Source: Mariniblastus sp.
Lineage (GTDB): Bacteria; Planctomycetota; Planctomycetia; Pirellulales; Pirellulaceae
NCBI GenBank assembly: GCA_022447555.1
Contig: JAKVBF010000012.1
Span: 141,078-205,077, forward strand
Length of the DNA: 64,000 bases
Direction of reading: 5' to 3'
Each line of letters opens with the position of its first letter. Position 1 is the stretch's first letter. A program made the translations under genes and the position numbers. Positions 38,911 to 48,327 of the stretch are shown one piece after another. The notes under the pieces were generated by a model. That model worked only from the letters and a program-made list of their open reading frames with translations, was not told the origin of the DNA and made no database searches.

Positions 38911-39333
38911 GTATCTCACGTCTCATCCAAAAATCAGTTTGGGCTAAGAACCAAGACTGCTCAGCGGATGATTCGCAAGGCTCGACATTCTAACCCAACT
39001 AGAAGTTTTGGGTAATGGTGTTTTCGAAATCTACGCTTTGGAATTTTGCTGGGATCTGTGCCGTATCCGAGCGGTTGTTGGCTGGGCGGGAGACAGTTGG
39101 GATGAGTTCGGGTGGCCAAAATATTCCCAGAATGGCAATGGTCTGTGAATGGCTTGTATTGTAACGGCGATCAAGGAGAAACGCACCGCCTCCGGAAACC
39201 CCAGTTAAATCCATATCAAATCGCCGTTTATGACCGACGTCATTCCTTCTATACTGGTTCCCTTGCGGATCTGCGGCAGTTTGTGGATGTCATGGATAGC
39301 GCAGCCCAACCGTTTTTTTAGAAATCAAAGATT
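38911..39333. other. Region between tRNA-Val and thrS
   Basis: About 420 bases holding the promoters of the divergent tRNA-Val and thrS. Overlapping frames at 38999-39214 (minus) and 39112-39321 (plus) were examined; neither resembles a known family, and only one could be real. No T-box-like or other leader was recognised before thrS. Confidence 0.45.
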
Positions 39334-41403
39334 ATGGCTTCTGTAACGCTACCCGACGGCAGTGTCAAAGAGTATGACGGCGCGATCACCATCAAAAAAG
39401 TGGCCAAGAGTATTGGTTCTCGTTTAGCAAAAGATGCTTTGTGGGGTGAAATCGATCACCAGCCGTTGCCGCTCGATTATGAGATTGGCGAGCAGGATCA
39501 TGTCAATCTGAAAATCATTACTCGAACCGATCCAGTCTCGTTGGCGACGATGCGGCATTCGTGTGCCCACGTGATGGCTCGCGCTGTGATGCGAATTAAA
39601 AAGGGTGTCCAGCTGGCCTTTGGACCAACGATCGACAGTGGTTTTTACTACGATTTTGAAATGGAAGATCCGCTCACCGAAGACGACTTTCCAGCCATCG
39701 AGGCTGAGATGAAAAAAATTATCGAACTGGATGAGCCATTTGAACGAATCGATCGCTCCCGCGAGGAAGCACTGCAAGTTTGCCGTGATATGAAACAGGA
39801 TTTTAAGGTCGAGCATATCAGTGAAGGCTTGGCTGACCATGAATCGCTGTCATTTTACCAACAGGGTGAATTCCTGGATTTGTGTCGTGGGCCTCATATA
39901 CCCTCACCCAAATCAATCGGCGCGTTTAAGCTCTTGACCATTGCCGGTGCTTATTGGAAGGGTGATCAGTCTCGCCAGCAGCTTCAGAGATTGTATGCCA
40001 CGGCATTTTTTAAGGAGGAGGAGCTAGACCAGCATCTGGAATATCTAGAAGAAGCTAAAAAACGAGACCACCGTGTTTTGGGGAAGCGTTTAAATTTGTT
40101 CCACATTGATGAGGTCGCTGGGCAGGGCTTGATCCTGTGGGCTCCTAAAGGGGCTTTTGTAAGACAGCAATTACAAGACTTCATCTCGATGCATCTTCGT
40201 CGTCAGGGTTACAAGCAGGTTTTCACTCCGCATATCGGAAAGTTGGATCTTTATAAAACCAGCGGCCACTTTCCTTATTATCAAGATAGCCAATACCCGC
40301 CCCTGATACCGCGTGAGCAACTCGGTCAGTTGGCTGAAGAGGGTCGCACGTGTGGCGAACTGGCCAGCTTGATGCAGGAGGGGGAAATCGATGGCTATTT
40401 ATTAAAGCCTATGAACTGTCCGCATCACATCAAAATTTATCAATCGCAACAGCACAGCTATCGCGATCTTCCGGTCCGCTTGTTCGAGTTTGGTACCGTT
40501 TACCGTTGGGAACAATCGGGTGAGATTGGAGGCCTGACGCGAGTCCGCGGTTTCACACAGGACGACGGTCATCTGTTTGTGACTCAGGATCAACTGGCCG
40601 AAGAACTAGCTGGCTGTCTGGAGTTGGTGAAGATTATTTTCGCTGCTATGGGCATGGAAGATTACCGCGTTCGGATTGGTTTGAGGGATCCGGACAGTAG
40701 TAAGTATGTCGGCGATCCGGAGCAATGGGATTTGGCGGAGCAAGCCTGTCGTGACGCAGCATTAAGTTTGGGCAAAGACTTTAAAGAGGAGCCTGGCGAA
40801 GCGGCGTTTTACGGACCTAAAATTGATTTTGTCGTTCGCGACTGCATTGGACGACAGTGGCAGTTGGGCACGGTCCAAGTGGATTATAATTTACCGGAAC
40901 GATTTGGGCTTGAGTACATTGGAGCAGACAATAAAACCCATCGTCCGATCATGATTCATCGAGCTCCCTTTGGTTCGATGGAGCGGTTCATTGGGCTTTT
41001 GATTGAACATTTTGCCGGTGCTTTCCCGCTGTGGTTATCGCCTGAGCAGGCCCGAATTGTCACGGTCAGCCAGAAAGCAGAAGAGTATGCTCGTCAGGTA
41101 CAACAGCGGATGTGCGATGCTGGTTTGAGGATTGAGGGTGATTATCGCAGTGAAAAATTGGGCGCTAAAATCAGAGACGCTCAACTGGAGTTGATTCCCT
41201 ATATGTTAATCATTGGCCCCCGGGATGCGGAGGCCGGAACGGTTTCCGTGCGGGACCGGATTCATGGCGACTTGGGAGCCATGACGGTGGAGGAAGCGAT
41301 GACCAAGTTCCAAACGGAAGTCTCCGAAAAATTGGTCAAACAGGTGGTCAAAAACACGCCCGTCGCTGAACCGGTTGTCACCCATGTCAGCAATGAATAT
41401 TAG
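39334..41403 (+). CDS. thrS: Threonyl-tRNA synthetase
   Basis: 689 residues, full-length class II synthetase charging tRNA-Thr. Order: TGS domain (residues 1-65, MASVTLPDGSVKEYDGAI); editing/SAD domain with HSCAHVMARAV and LDLCRGPHIPS (HxxxH and CxxxH sites); catalytic core with motif 2 region YRWEQSGEIGGLTRVRGFTQDDGH, in parts, zinc Cys in MNCPHH, and IMIHRAPFGSMERFIGLLIEH motif 3; then the C-terminal anticodon-binding domain (QARIVTVSQKAEEYARQV). An extra insertion (GRTCGELASLMQEGEIDGY) precedes the zinc Cys. Followed after 270 bases by infC. Confidence 0.97.
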   Translation: MASVTLPDGSVKEYDGAITIKKVAKSIGSRLAKDALWGEIDHQPLPLDYEIGEQDHVNLKIITRTDPVSLATMRHSCAHVMARAVMRIKKGVQLAFGPTIDSGFYYDFEMEDPLTEDDFPAIEAEMKKIIELDEPFERIDRSREEALQVCRDMKQDFKVEHISEGLADHESLSFYQQGEFLDLCRGPHIPSPKSIGAFKLLTIAGAYWKGDQSRQQLQRLYATAFFKEEELDQHLEYLEEAKKRDHRVLGKRLNLFHIDEVAGQGLILWAPKGAFVRQQLQDFISMHLRRQGYKQVFTPHIGKLDLYKTSGHFPYYQDSQYPPLIPREQLGQLAEEGRTCGELASLMQEGEIDGYLLKPMNCPHHIKIYQSQQHSYRDLPVRLFEFGTVYRWEQSGEIGGLTRVRGFTQDDGHLFVTQDQLAEELAGCLELVKIIFAAMGMEDYRVRIGLRDPDSSKYVGDPEQWDLAEQACRDAALSLGKDFKEEPGEAAFYGPKIDFVVRDCIGRQWQLGTVQVDYNLPERFGLEYIGADNKTHRPIMIHRAPFGSMERFIGLLIEHFAGAFPLWLSPEQARIVTVSQKAEEYARQVQQRMCDAGLRIEGDYRSEKLGAKIRDAQLELIPYMLIIGPRDAEAGTVSVRDRIHGDLGAMTVEEAMTKFQTEVSEKLVKQVVKNTPVAEPVVTHVSNEY

Positions 41404-41660
41404 TCTCCCAAAGGATGTCCCAAGGAAACGTCTGGATCTGGTTTGCGGTTTTCGAGCCCAAACGAATGATTTTGGGGCTATAATTCGGTTGACGCAGGTA
41501 CCAATCGTCAGGCATACTTTGAGTAGTTTTGAGCGGTTGAGCTGTTGTTCGTAGGCCATACCGGTTGATGAGTTCGCCTCGGAGAACAACTTTGCCTTTA
41601 GGTTGTCGATGGGTGAGTGGTTGATCTTGCTCGTAGAGATGGGTTTCAGTCCTGATTTGG

Positions 41661-41675
41661 AAGGAAAAAACAATC
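41661..41675 (+). promoter_or_regulatory. Shine-Dalgarno and AUC start codon of infC
   Basis: AAGGA at 41661-41665 lies 7 bases before ATC at 41673. In the frame between the stop at 41634 and GTG 41727 there is no ATG, GTG or TTG. The conserved IF-3 N-terminus ([12 protein letters not shown]) begins right after this ATC. Confidence 0.75.
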
Positions 41676-42176
41676 AGTCGAGAACAGAATCGTATTAATG
41701 AACAAATTCGTATCACTCCCATTCGGGTGATTGATGGCGAAGGAAATCAACTAGGAATCATTCCCACCAAAGACGCATTGACGCAGGCTCGTGAAGCCGG
41801 CTTGGATCTTGTCGAAGTGGCTCCCGAAGCCAAGCCTCCCGTTTGCCGGATCATGGATTATGGCAAGTTCCGTTATGAAAAAAGTAAGCGGAATGCAAAG
41901 GGTAAACAGCATCACACCAAACTCAAAGAAATTAGGTTGCGCCCCAAGACCGGGCAGCACGATATCGACTTCAAAGTCAAAAAAGCGATCGGTTTTCTTC
42001 AACACAAAGACAAGGTTCAGGTAACGGTATTATTTCGCGGTCGCGAAATGGCTCACATTGAAGAGGGTCGGAAAGTGATGGAAGGGATCATCGCACAGCT
42101 GGAAGAGTATGGGAAAGTTGAAAGTCTACCGTCGCAGCAATCCCGCCGGATGATTTGTATGATTGGCCCGAAGTAA
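41673..42176 (+). CDS. infC: Translation initiation factor IF-3, starting at AUC
   Basis: 167 residues when started at the AUC codon. IF-3 binds the 30S subunit, prevents 50S joining and rejects non-canonical start codons. The N-domain ([20 protein letters not shown], then [30 protein letters not shown] in parts), linker ([19 protein letters not shown]) and C-domain ([29 protein letters not shown]) are all intact. Starting at GTG 41727 would delete conserved residues. A rare start permits autoregulation because IF-3 itself discriminates against it, as known for the AUU of E. coli infC. Downstream of thrS, but rpmI and rplT do not follow; a terminator does. Confidence 0.93.
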   Translation: MSREQNRINEQIRITPIRVIDGEGNQLGIIPTKDALTQAREAGLDLVEVAPEAKPPVCRIMDYGKFRYEKSKRNAKGKQHHTKLKEIRLRPKTGQHDIDFKVKKAIGFLQHKDKVQVTVLFRGREMAHIEEGRKVMEGIIAQLEEYGKVESLPSQQSRRMICMIGPK

Positions 42177-42227
42177 GTTGGAACGGTGTGGCCGACAGAT
42201 TGGCCCGAATAGAACAAGAAGAATTAG

Positions 42228-42262
42228 AAAAAAAGCGCGACCTGCTAGGGCGTGCTTTTTTT
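42228..42262 (+). terminator. Intrinsic terminator after infC
   Basis: AAAAAAAGCGCG (42228-42239) pairs with CGTGCTTTTTTT (42251-42262) across CCTGCTAGG, with a possible inner CCT/AGG pairing. The T-run closes the hairpin on the plus strand, and the A-run makes it usable on the minus strand for pyrE as well. Confidence 0.85.
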
Positions 42263-42319
42263 ATTTGCCACTACAGTATCCTGGGAAGCAGGGTTGCGAT
42301 GTTCCCCTGTTGGAAATAT

Positions 42320-42886
42320 TTACGTGTCAATTCCCAGATCGTCGAGTGTCAGTAGGCTGTAAAAAGTGACGCCTTCGGCTTCGAATCGCTCTCGGCCCCC
42401 TGCTTGGCGATCGATAATGGTGATGATGCGATCGACCTCTAAGCCATAATCACGTGCGTGTTGAATCGCCTTCAATGAACTGCCGCCCGATGTGACGACA
42501 TCCTCAAGCATCACGACCCGGTCCTTTTCTTTAATGGGTCCTTCCACTTGGCGTCCTGTACCGTGCTGCTTGTTTTCTTTTCTAACAATAAAGCCCCGCA
42601 ATGAGAGGCCTGATTGCCACGCTCGGGTGATGACGGCCGCCGTAATGGGGTCCGCCCCTATGGCCATGCCGCCGACAGCATCGGGCATGTCGTTTTCTAG
42701 TAATGCAAGGATTCCCGCTGCGATCTGGTTAGCACCCTCGCCACTGAGGGTCAGTTTGCGACAATCGAGGTAGAAATTGGCTTTGGCCCCTGACGCCAGA
42801 GTGAAATCGCCAAAGGACAGGGCGTATTCCTTGACCAGTTCAATCAGGCGGCTGCGGTCGTACAATAGGGGGGACGCAATGGTCAT
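42320..42886 (-). CDS. pyrE: Orotate phosphoribosyltransferase
   Basis: 188 residues from ATG 42886, which has GGAGAG upstream; the longer frame adds an unconserved N-terminus. Converts orotate and PRPP to OMP in pyrimidine synthesis. Motifs: ALSFGDFTLASGAKANFYLD (in parts), GGMAIGADPITAA, RKENKQHGTG (catalytic loop Lys) and PRPP loop VVMLEDVVTSGGSSLKA. Usual length. Divergent from the sulfatase-like gene with a gap of under 80 bases. Confidence 0.95.
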   Translation of the reverse strand: MTIASPLLYDRSRLIELVKEYALSFGDFTLASGAKANFYLDCRKLTLSGEGANQIAAGILALLENDMPDAVGGMAIGADPITAAVITRAWQSGLSLRGFIVRKENKQHGTGRQVEGPIKEKDRVVMLEDVVTSGGSSLKAIQHARDYGLEVDRIITIIDRQAGGRERFEAEGVTFYSLLTLDDLGIDT

Positions 42887-42963
42887 CAATACTCTCCGGT
42901 GGATATGGCTTTCTGCTCTAATGTTTCTAACTGGCACGTATTCGTCAACCAACCAACCAACAA

Positions 42964-44214
42964 ATGTATCAATCCGACCATAAATCGGCCATCATTCTGA
43001 ATATTGCAGGACTTCGTCCTGGAATGTTGGGGCCATTTGGGAACACTTGGTTCGAAACGCCCAATTTTAACCGATTGGCAGCCGACTCAATCCTCTACCA
43101 ACAATGCGTCGTTGAAACGTTAGGGTACGAACTTGGCTATAGAAGCATATTGACGGGGCAGCACCCCGTGACGCTGAGGGCTGAAGGGCAGACCGAGTTT
43201 GATTTAAGCTTGCCTGAACTATTAGGGGACTCCATTTTTATAACGGACCGTTCATCCCGAACGGTGGCCGCGATCGCCGATTCATTTGATCGGGTGATTC
43301 AGGTGGGAGGGTCCTCGACACCAAGTGGTTTGGCGGAATCGGTTGAGGAAACAACGCTGGCAAGATTTTTTGCGGAATCGATTGATTGGATCGGAAACCA
43401 GCCGAAGGCGTCGCTCTACTGGTTGGATTGCCAAGGAATGTTCGGCAATTGGGACGCACCTTACGAGTTTCGAAATCGCAATGCTGACCCTGACGACCCG
43501 GAATCACCGGGGTTTTGGCAACCGCCGTGTTTCTTTTTTAATGCAACGACGGATGACCCAGACCTGCTCTTGGGTCTTCAGCAGGCTTATTCAGGGCAAA
43601 TGGTTCTGCTGGATCAGTGCTTGGGCATCTTGTTGGAGGAACTGGAACGTAAGAACCGATTAGACCAAACTTTGGTGTGTCTCTATTCCTCTGCCAGCTA
43701 TCCCCTTGGAGAGCATGGGGTCGTGGGCTCTTATCAGCCAACGTTGAACTCAGAAGCGATCCACGTGCCCCTGATGATTCGCTGGCCCGGGAAAAAGACA
43801 GCTGGGGTTCGAAATCAAAATCTGGTTTCACCCAGAATGGTAACGGATGCAATTCGGGCATGGTTTGATTCCGAATCTTCGGCTGCTCCGGTCCCGTTAG
43901 AATTTAAGTTGCATCGAGAATTTACCAACTTGATTCCAAACAAGCCGGCACAGGCAGTCTTTTCGATTGGCGAATCGTCTGACGAGCTGTTGGAGTCTAT
44001 GCAAACTCAAGCTTGGAAGCTGATCCGTGGCAAGGAACACCAATTGTACGTTCGTCCGGATGATATATGGGAAGTGAATGATGTCTACAGTCGTTGCAGA
44101 GACATCGCACAGTCTCTCGGAGCATTAATGGATACGGGGCGCCAGCGGCTCATTGAGCAGCAACCTTTATTAAAGGGGATGCTAGCGGATGTGTTGGCCT
44201 ATGGCTTGGAATAG
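42964..44214 (+). CDS. Cytoplasmic sulfatase-fold pseudoenzyme
   Basis: 416 residues with the layout of a type I sulfatase but no signal peptide and no active site. The metal Asp pair (usual DDLRP) reads NIAGLRPGMLG; TPNFNRLAADSILYQQ matches the following helix; the usual CxPSR-x-SLLTG is GYELGYRSILTGQHP, so Cys becomes Tyr and Arg becomes Tyr; the late DHG-x-x-LGEH site reads SSASYPLGEHGVVG, losing Asp and His. The C-terminal region (WKLIRGKEHQLYVRPDDIWEVNDV) keeps the sulfatase end pattern. Probably a non-catalytic binding or regulatory protein, partner unknown. The fold assignment is fairly sure, the role is not. Confidence 0.8.
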   Translation: MYQSDHKSAIILNIAGLRPGMLGPFGNTWFETPNFNRLAADSILYQQCVVETLGYELGYRSILTGQHPVTLRAEGQTEFDLSLPELLGDSIFITDRSSRTVAAIADSFDRVIQVGGSSTPSGLAESVEETTLARFFAESIDWIGNQPKASLYWLDCQGMFGNWDAPYEFRNRNADPDDPESPGFWQPPCFFFNATTDDPDLLLGLQQAYSGQMVLLDQCLGILLEELERKNRLDQTLVCLYSSASYPLGEHGVVGSYQPTLNSEAIHVPLMIRWPGKKTAGVRNQNLVSPRMVTDAIRAWFDSESSAAPVPLEFKLHREFTNLIPNKPAQAVFSIGESSDELLESMQTQAWKLIRGKEHQLYVRPDDIWEVNDVYSRCRDIAQSLGALMDTGRQRLIEQQPLLKGMLADVLAYGLE

Positions 44215-44400
44215 GAGTTAAGTTCGGTTTAAAAAACTAATCAAAAGCAGGCAGCGCTCGTTATATAAGAACGATAATGGCTGGCTATTTTGCTAGCAAG
44301 TCTGCTCTGGCTCTTTAGTGGTTATTTTTGATACATTTCCGCGTCAAAAATTCAAATCCACAGCGACTCTTAATTGTGCAAGGACGCCTAATTCTCTTCC

Positions 44401-47400
44401 ATGGATATTGTACCTAGTTGGAAAAACTTGAGTGTTGTTTTTCTCGTCTCGTTAGGACTACTGGTTCCCTCCGAGACGCTAGTCGCGCAATCGCCGTCCA
44501 ACATATCTGCCTTGGTGACCGAGTTTGCCGAAGGCTCCCCCATTCTGTTTGGTGCCGACTCCTCAAAAACTAGGTTGCGGCTATCGTGGGGAGGCAGCAA
44601 GCCTCACCAATGGTGCGGTTCCATTAAGGTTAAAGAGGGCTGGTTACGGGATATTCAGACGTTGGGTCTGACCGCCGACAGCCCTGGGACAATCCGCTTA
44701 GTCGATCGTCAGATACTCATTCAGCAACAATCAGCGGTTGTTTATAGCGGCTTTGACTGTGAAGTGATGGGGTCGGAAGATGCGGCGATTGAAATTGAAT
44801 TGACGGCGATCGATCAACCCGACCAAAAGATCGTTGAAACCGTTCGGTTGGCCGACATCTTAGCAACGGATCGTTCGTTGGATTTAGGTCAGCAAACACG
44901 CTTGACCATCACTCGAGCTCCTGGGGATTCGCTCCGGTATTTATCAAATCGAAAAACCATGGTGTTTGAAATTGGCGAGCAGTTTGATTTTGAAGTACAG
45001 GCTAATCAAACCGTTTTACCGGAGGGGCGCGCAACTCTCTTGGCCACCCTAGTCCAGTCACGAACGGAAACCCCGGTTTTATGGTCGGAAGAGATTCCAA
45101 TCGACATCGATAAAAGGGGTAGTTCCAAAACGACCAAAGTTTCGGTCGAGGTGCCGGTCATCGAGGGCGTTTTTGATATCAAACTGGAATTACAACCCGA
45201 TCGTGGGCTGACTCCCTTTCGCTTGGGAAAGGCTCAAATAGCGACCCGATCCATTCAACTGGTCGCCCTAAATCGTAATCCCATTCGCGGGGATCGAGGT
45301 CAGTCATGGGAAACGGTGACGACCATTGACCCGACCCGGGCAGCTCCCTCGCCTAACAACTTTTCGTTTTCCACCATCACCCGATTTACCCAGGAAGCTG
45401 GCTCACCACGGGTTAGTTCCGATAAAGTGGAAAGCGTCTGGATTGATCAACAAAATGCCATTCGACTTCCACCCGGCGGTTGGCAGGCCATCGAGTTGCC
45501 GGCTGAGACGAAATCCAGCCCGAGATTACTGGAGATCAATTACGATGGAAATGGCCCCTGCTCGATTGGCTTCAGTGTTCTGCAAAGCGATAGCTCTGGC
45601 CAATTTTCATCTCAAGGGTTCGACAGTGGGGTGGTTGTACCTAAAACGATCGTCACGCGGACGGATGAGGCGGCCCTGAAGACACATCGGATCCAGTATT
45701 GGTCTCATGACGGACGATCCATACTGCTAATAGCCAATCGGCATCCGACTCAATGGGCAACCGTTGGTCGCATTCGATTGGCATCCGGCCCAGACCGGTT
45801 GGCCGCGCGACCGATGTTGGGCGGTCTTCATACACGCAAGTTAATGTCATTTTTTGAGTCTCCGGGATTTGCAGAGCGGTTTGGCGTCCAAAAACATGCG
45901 GATCCCGAAATGGGTCAGCCGGTAGACGATTGGTTGGTTTATTACGAAGCGGTTGATCGTCTCATTCAACAATTGAAAGCCGCTGGAAAAAACGGAGCGG
46001 TGATCACAGTTTTGTCAGATGGCAGTGGGCTGTTTCCCAGCGATAGTATTGAGCCAACGCCTCGTTACGATACTGGAATTTTTGCTTCGGATGGTCGTGA
46101 CCCGATTCGAAAAGACGTTGTGGAAATGATGTACCTGATGTTTGAACGCGAGGGTTTGTGGTTGGTGCCCGCACTGAAATTTTCGTCGACTTTGCCAGCG
46201 GTGGAGCGGTTTCGTGCAGACACAGGTGAGGTTCAGGGATTTGAATTGGTTAACTTCCGCGGTGATCGGCCGAATCAAGTAGAAGCCAATTTATTACCGA
46301 TTTACAATCCACTTGACGTGAGGGTTCAAAAAGCCATTACGGATGCGGTTTCTGAGTTTGCGGGTCGTTATCGTCGCTTCGCGTCGTTTCAGGGAGTTGC
46401 CTTGGTTTGCCATCCAACCGCAATCATGGGGCTGTCCGGACGTCGCTGGGGTTATGACAAGGCAACGCGTCAGCGGTTCATTGGATCGATTGAGAGTTCC
46501 CTCAAGAAGCAGCCAGAAACATGGAAGGCAGAGCAGCACTTGTTGTTAGCGGATCGCTACGCGGACTGGATGGATTGGCGACGCCTGCAGATGTCTAATT
46601 GGTATCGTGAGCTGCACAAGCAGATATCGCAAGGGGCTCCTGGGATTCGGACATTGATTACACCCATTGATATTTTTCGGTATCCCGAAATTGAGTCCTT
46701 GGTCACGCCATCCTTGCATCAAAAACCCAACTTGGATGATGTGATGTTGAGGTTGGGTTTCGATCCCAAATTTTTCAACGAAGAATCGGGTATCACGCTG
46801 TTGAAGCCCATTCGATTTGCACCCAGCCACTCGCTGGCATCTCGGCGCACTGAGTTTGGTATTGATCATTCGGGCAAGCTCGATCGCTGGTTTAATGAAT
46901 CCGGTTCCAGAGGGGCTGTGATCTCCCATCGATCGACTTGGGCTCATTTCCAACAGCTTGAAAATAGTGGCATGTTTGCCAGACAGGAATTGCCATTAAT
47001 GAGGCTGCAGCCTTTTTCCCTTTCCGAAGACTGGAATCGCCGGCGGTATGTCGAGGAGCTTAAGTCGAATGACTCCCAATTATTGGTTGAGGGGGGGATG
47101 GCGATTCCCAATGGCCAAGAGAGTGGCTTTCATCACTTTATGAATGTGTATTCGAGTTTGCCAACTAAGGCCTTTCAAAGCATCCCCTCAGCAATCGAAC
47201 CGGAAAAAGAACATCCGGTTGCCGTCCGGCAATTGCGAGTTGGGGACGAGCACTACTTTTACGCGGCCAATGATTCACCTTGGCCGGTTGAAGTCCGTTT
47301 AGCAGCCACCGAAGCAGTTCCGTTGAACCTTGAGATGTTCAACGAGGAATCGGAATTCACAATGGCAGATGAAAACACGACCGTTACGGTTCGACTGGCC

Positions 47401-48291
47401 CCTTTCGGTATCCTAGGTGGTCGAGCCATTGGTGGTGAGTTTGTGTTTAATCAATTTTCTTACCAACTGCCTGCCGAGGCCGCACAGGATTTGAAACAGC
47501 ATTACTTTAAGCTACGCGCGAAACTAATTAGTGCCAGTCAAAGCCAGGTGTTGCCGGTATTGCAAAATCCGGACTTAGATGCCGGGGCAGATGGGCTTCC
47601 GGCTGGTTGGACGGTCAGTGAACCGGGTAATTTTTCAGTTGATACAGACCCCGTCTCGGGAGGTTCGGTTTTAAACCTCAAGAGTGCTGGTGAAAATGTT
47701 TGGATACGTAGCAATGAGTTTCAAGCCCCTGAGACCGGCCGTCTATCGATCTCAGTTTGGTTGCGGGCGGCCGATCCGGATGGCCAGCCTCCCTTGCGAA
47801 TTTCAGTGGAAGGGACTTCGCAGGAGGGTGCGTATTATCGATTTGGCTCCATTGGTAGTTTGGCTGCCGATAAAGAGGTCAACCGAATCGGTCCTAAATG
47901 GAAACGCTTCGCAGTTCACTTTGACGATTTGCCAACGCGTGATCTTGCCCGCCTACGCATTGGTTTTGACCTAATGGGTGCTGGTGAAATTGAGATAGAG
48001 CGAGTTGAGGTTTACGATCGATGGTTCGACGAAAATGATGTTAAGGCAGTCACTCAATTGTTAGCGGGCGTCGGTCCCTTGTTGGCGAATACAGAAAGTC
48101 TCGAGCGTTGTCGCAATGTTTTGGGCGGCTATTGGCCAACCTTTCTGGACAATTCTTTTGAGCAGCAAGACTCGTCTCGCCCAGCTGAAAAAACAGCGGT
48201 CCAGCCAGCCCCTTCATTCAGCGATGGGGCTTCAGAAGCCAAGCAAAAGACTCGCCGCCTTAATCCGCCGAAGTGGTTTCAGTTCCGCTAG
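44401..48291 (+). CDS. Large secreted protein with TIM-barrel glycosidase-like and C-terminal carbohydrate-binding-like domains
   Basis: 1296 residues with a signal peptide ending LVAQ|SPSN. Residues 30-470 are beta-rich with no family recognised. Residues about 470-880 look like a family-10-like glycosylhydrolase barrel (GGLHTRKLMSFFESPGF, AGKNGAVITVLSDGSGLFP, REGLWLVPALKFSS, FQGVALVCHPTAIMG). Residues about 1070-1220 resemble a galactose-binding-like carbohydrate module (DGLPAGWTVSEPGNFSVDTD, GRLSISVWLRAADPDGQPPL). Probably an exported polysaccharide-acting protein; neither activity nor catalytic acids can be assigned by eye. The proline/lysine-rich C-terminus ends PPKWFQFR. Confidence 0.65.
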   Translation: MDIVPSWKNLSVVFLVSLGLLVPSETLVAQSPSNISALVTEFAEGSPILFGADSSKTRLRLSWGGSKPHQWCGSIKVKEGWLRDIQTLGLTADSPGTIRLVDRQILIQQQSAVVYSGFDCEVMGSEDAAIEIELTAIDQPDQKIVETVRLADILATDRSLDLGQQTRLTITRAPGDSLRYLSNRKTMVFEIGEQFDFEVQANQTVLPEGRATLLATLVQSRTETPVLWSEEIPIDIDKRGSSKTTKVSVEVPVIEGVFDIKLELQPDRGLTPFRLGKAQIATRSIQLVALNRNPIRGDRGQSWETVTTIDPTRAAPSPNNFSFSTITRFTQEAGSPRVSSDKVESVWIDQQNAIRLPPGGWQAIELPAETKSSPRLLEINYDGNGPCSIGFSVLQSDSSGQFSSQGFDSGVVVPKTIVTRTDEAALKTHRIQYWSHDGRSILLIANRHPTQWATVGRIRLASGPDRLAARPMLGGLHTRKLMSFFESPGFAERFGVQKHADPEMGQPVDDWLVYYEAVDRLIQQLKAAGKNGAVITVLSDGSGLFPSDSIEPTPRYDTGIFASDGRDPIRKDVVEMMYLMFEREGLWLVPALKFSSTLPAVERFRADTGEVQGFELVNFRGDRPNQVEANLLPIYNPLDVRVQKAITDAVSEFAGRYRRFASFQGVALVCHPTAIMGLSGRRWGYDKATRQRFIGSIESSLKKQPETWKAEQHLLLADRYADWMDWRRLQMSNWYRELHKQISQGAPGIRTLITPIDIFRYPEIESLVTPSLHQKPNLDDVMLRLGFDPKFFNEESGITLLKPIRFAPSHSLASRRTEFGIDHSGKLDRWFNESGSRGAVISHRSTWAHFQQLENSGMFARQELPLMRLQPFSLSEDWNRRRYVEELKSNDSQLLVEGGMAIPNGQESGFHHFMNVYSSLPTKAFQSIPSAIEPEKEHPVAVRQLRVGDEHYFYAANDSPWPVEVRLAATEAVPLNLEMFNEESEFTMADENTTVTVRLAPFGILGGRAIGGEFVFNQFSYQLPAEAAQDLKQHYFKLRAKLISASQSQVLPVLQNPDLDAGADGLPAGWTVSEPGNFSVDTDPVSGGSVLNLKSAGENVWIRSNEFQAPETGRLSISVWLRAADPDGQPPLRISVEGTSQEGAYYRFGSIGSLAADKEVNRIGPKWKRFAVHFDDLPTRDLARLRIGFDLMGAGEIEIERVEVYDRWFDENDVKAVTQLLAGVGPLLANTESLERCRNVLGGYWPTFLDNSFEQQDSSRPAEKTAVQPAPSFSDGASEAKQKTRRLNPPKWFQFR

Positions 48292-48327
48292 GTGCTTTGG
48301 ATGAGCGTTGGCACGGTCTGCAAGCGG

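Noticed and set aside
38999-39214. Minus-strand frame of 71 codons upstream of thrS, and the overlapping plus-strand frame at 39112-39321
   Set aside because: They overlap on opposite strands, neither has a recognisable domain or a convincing ribosome-binding site.
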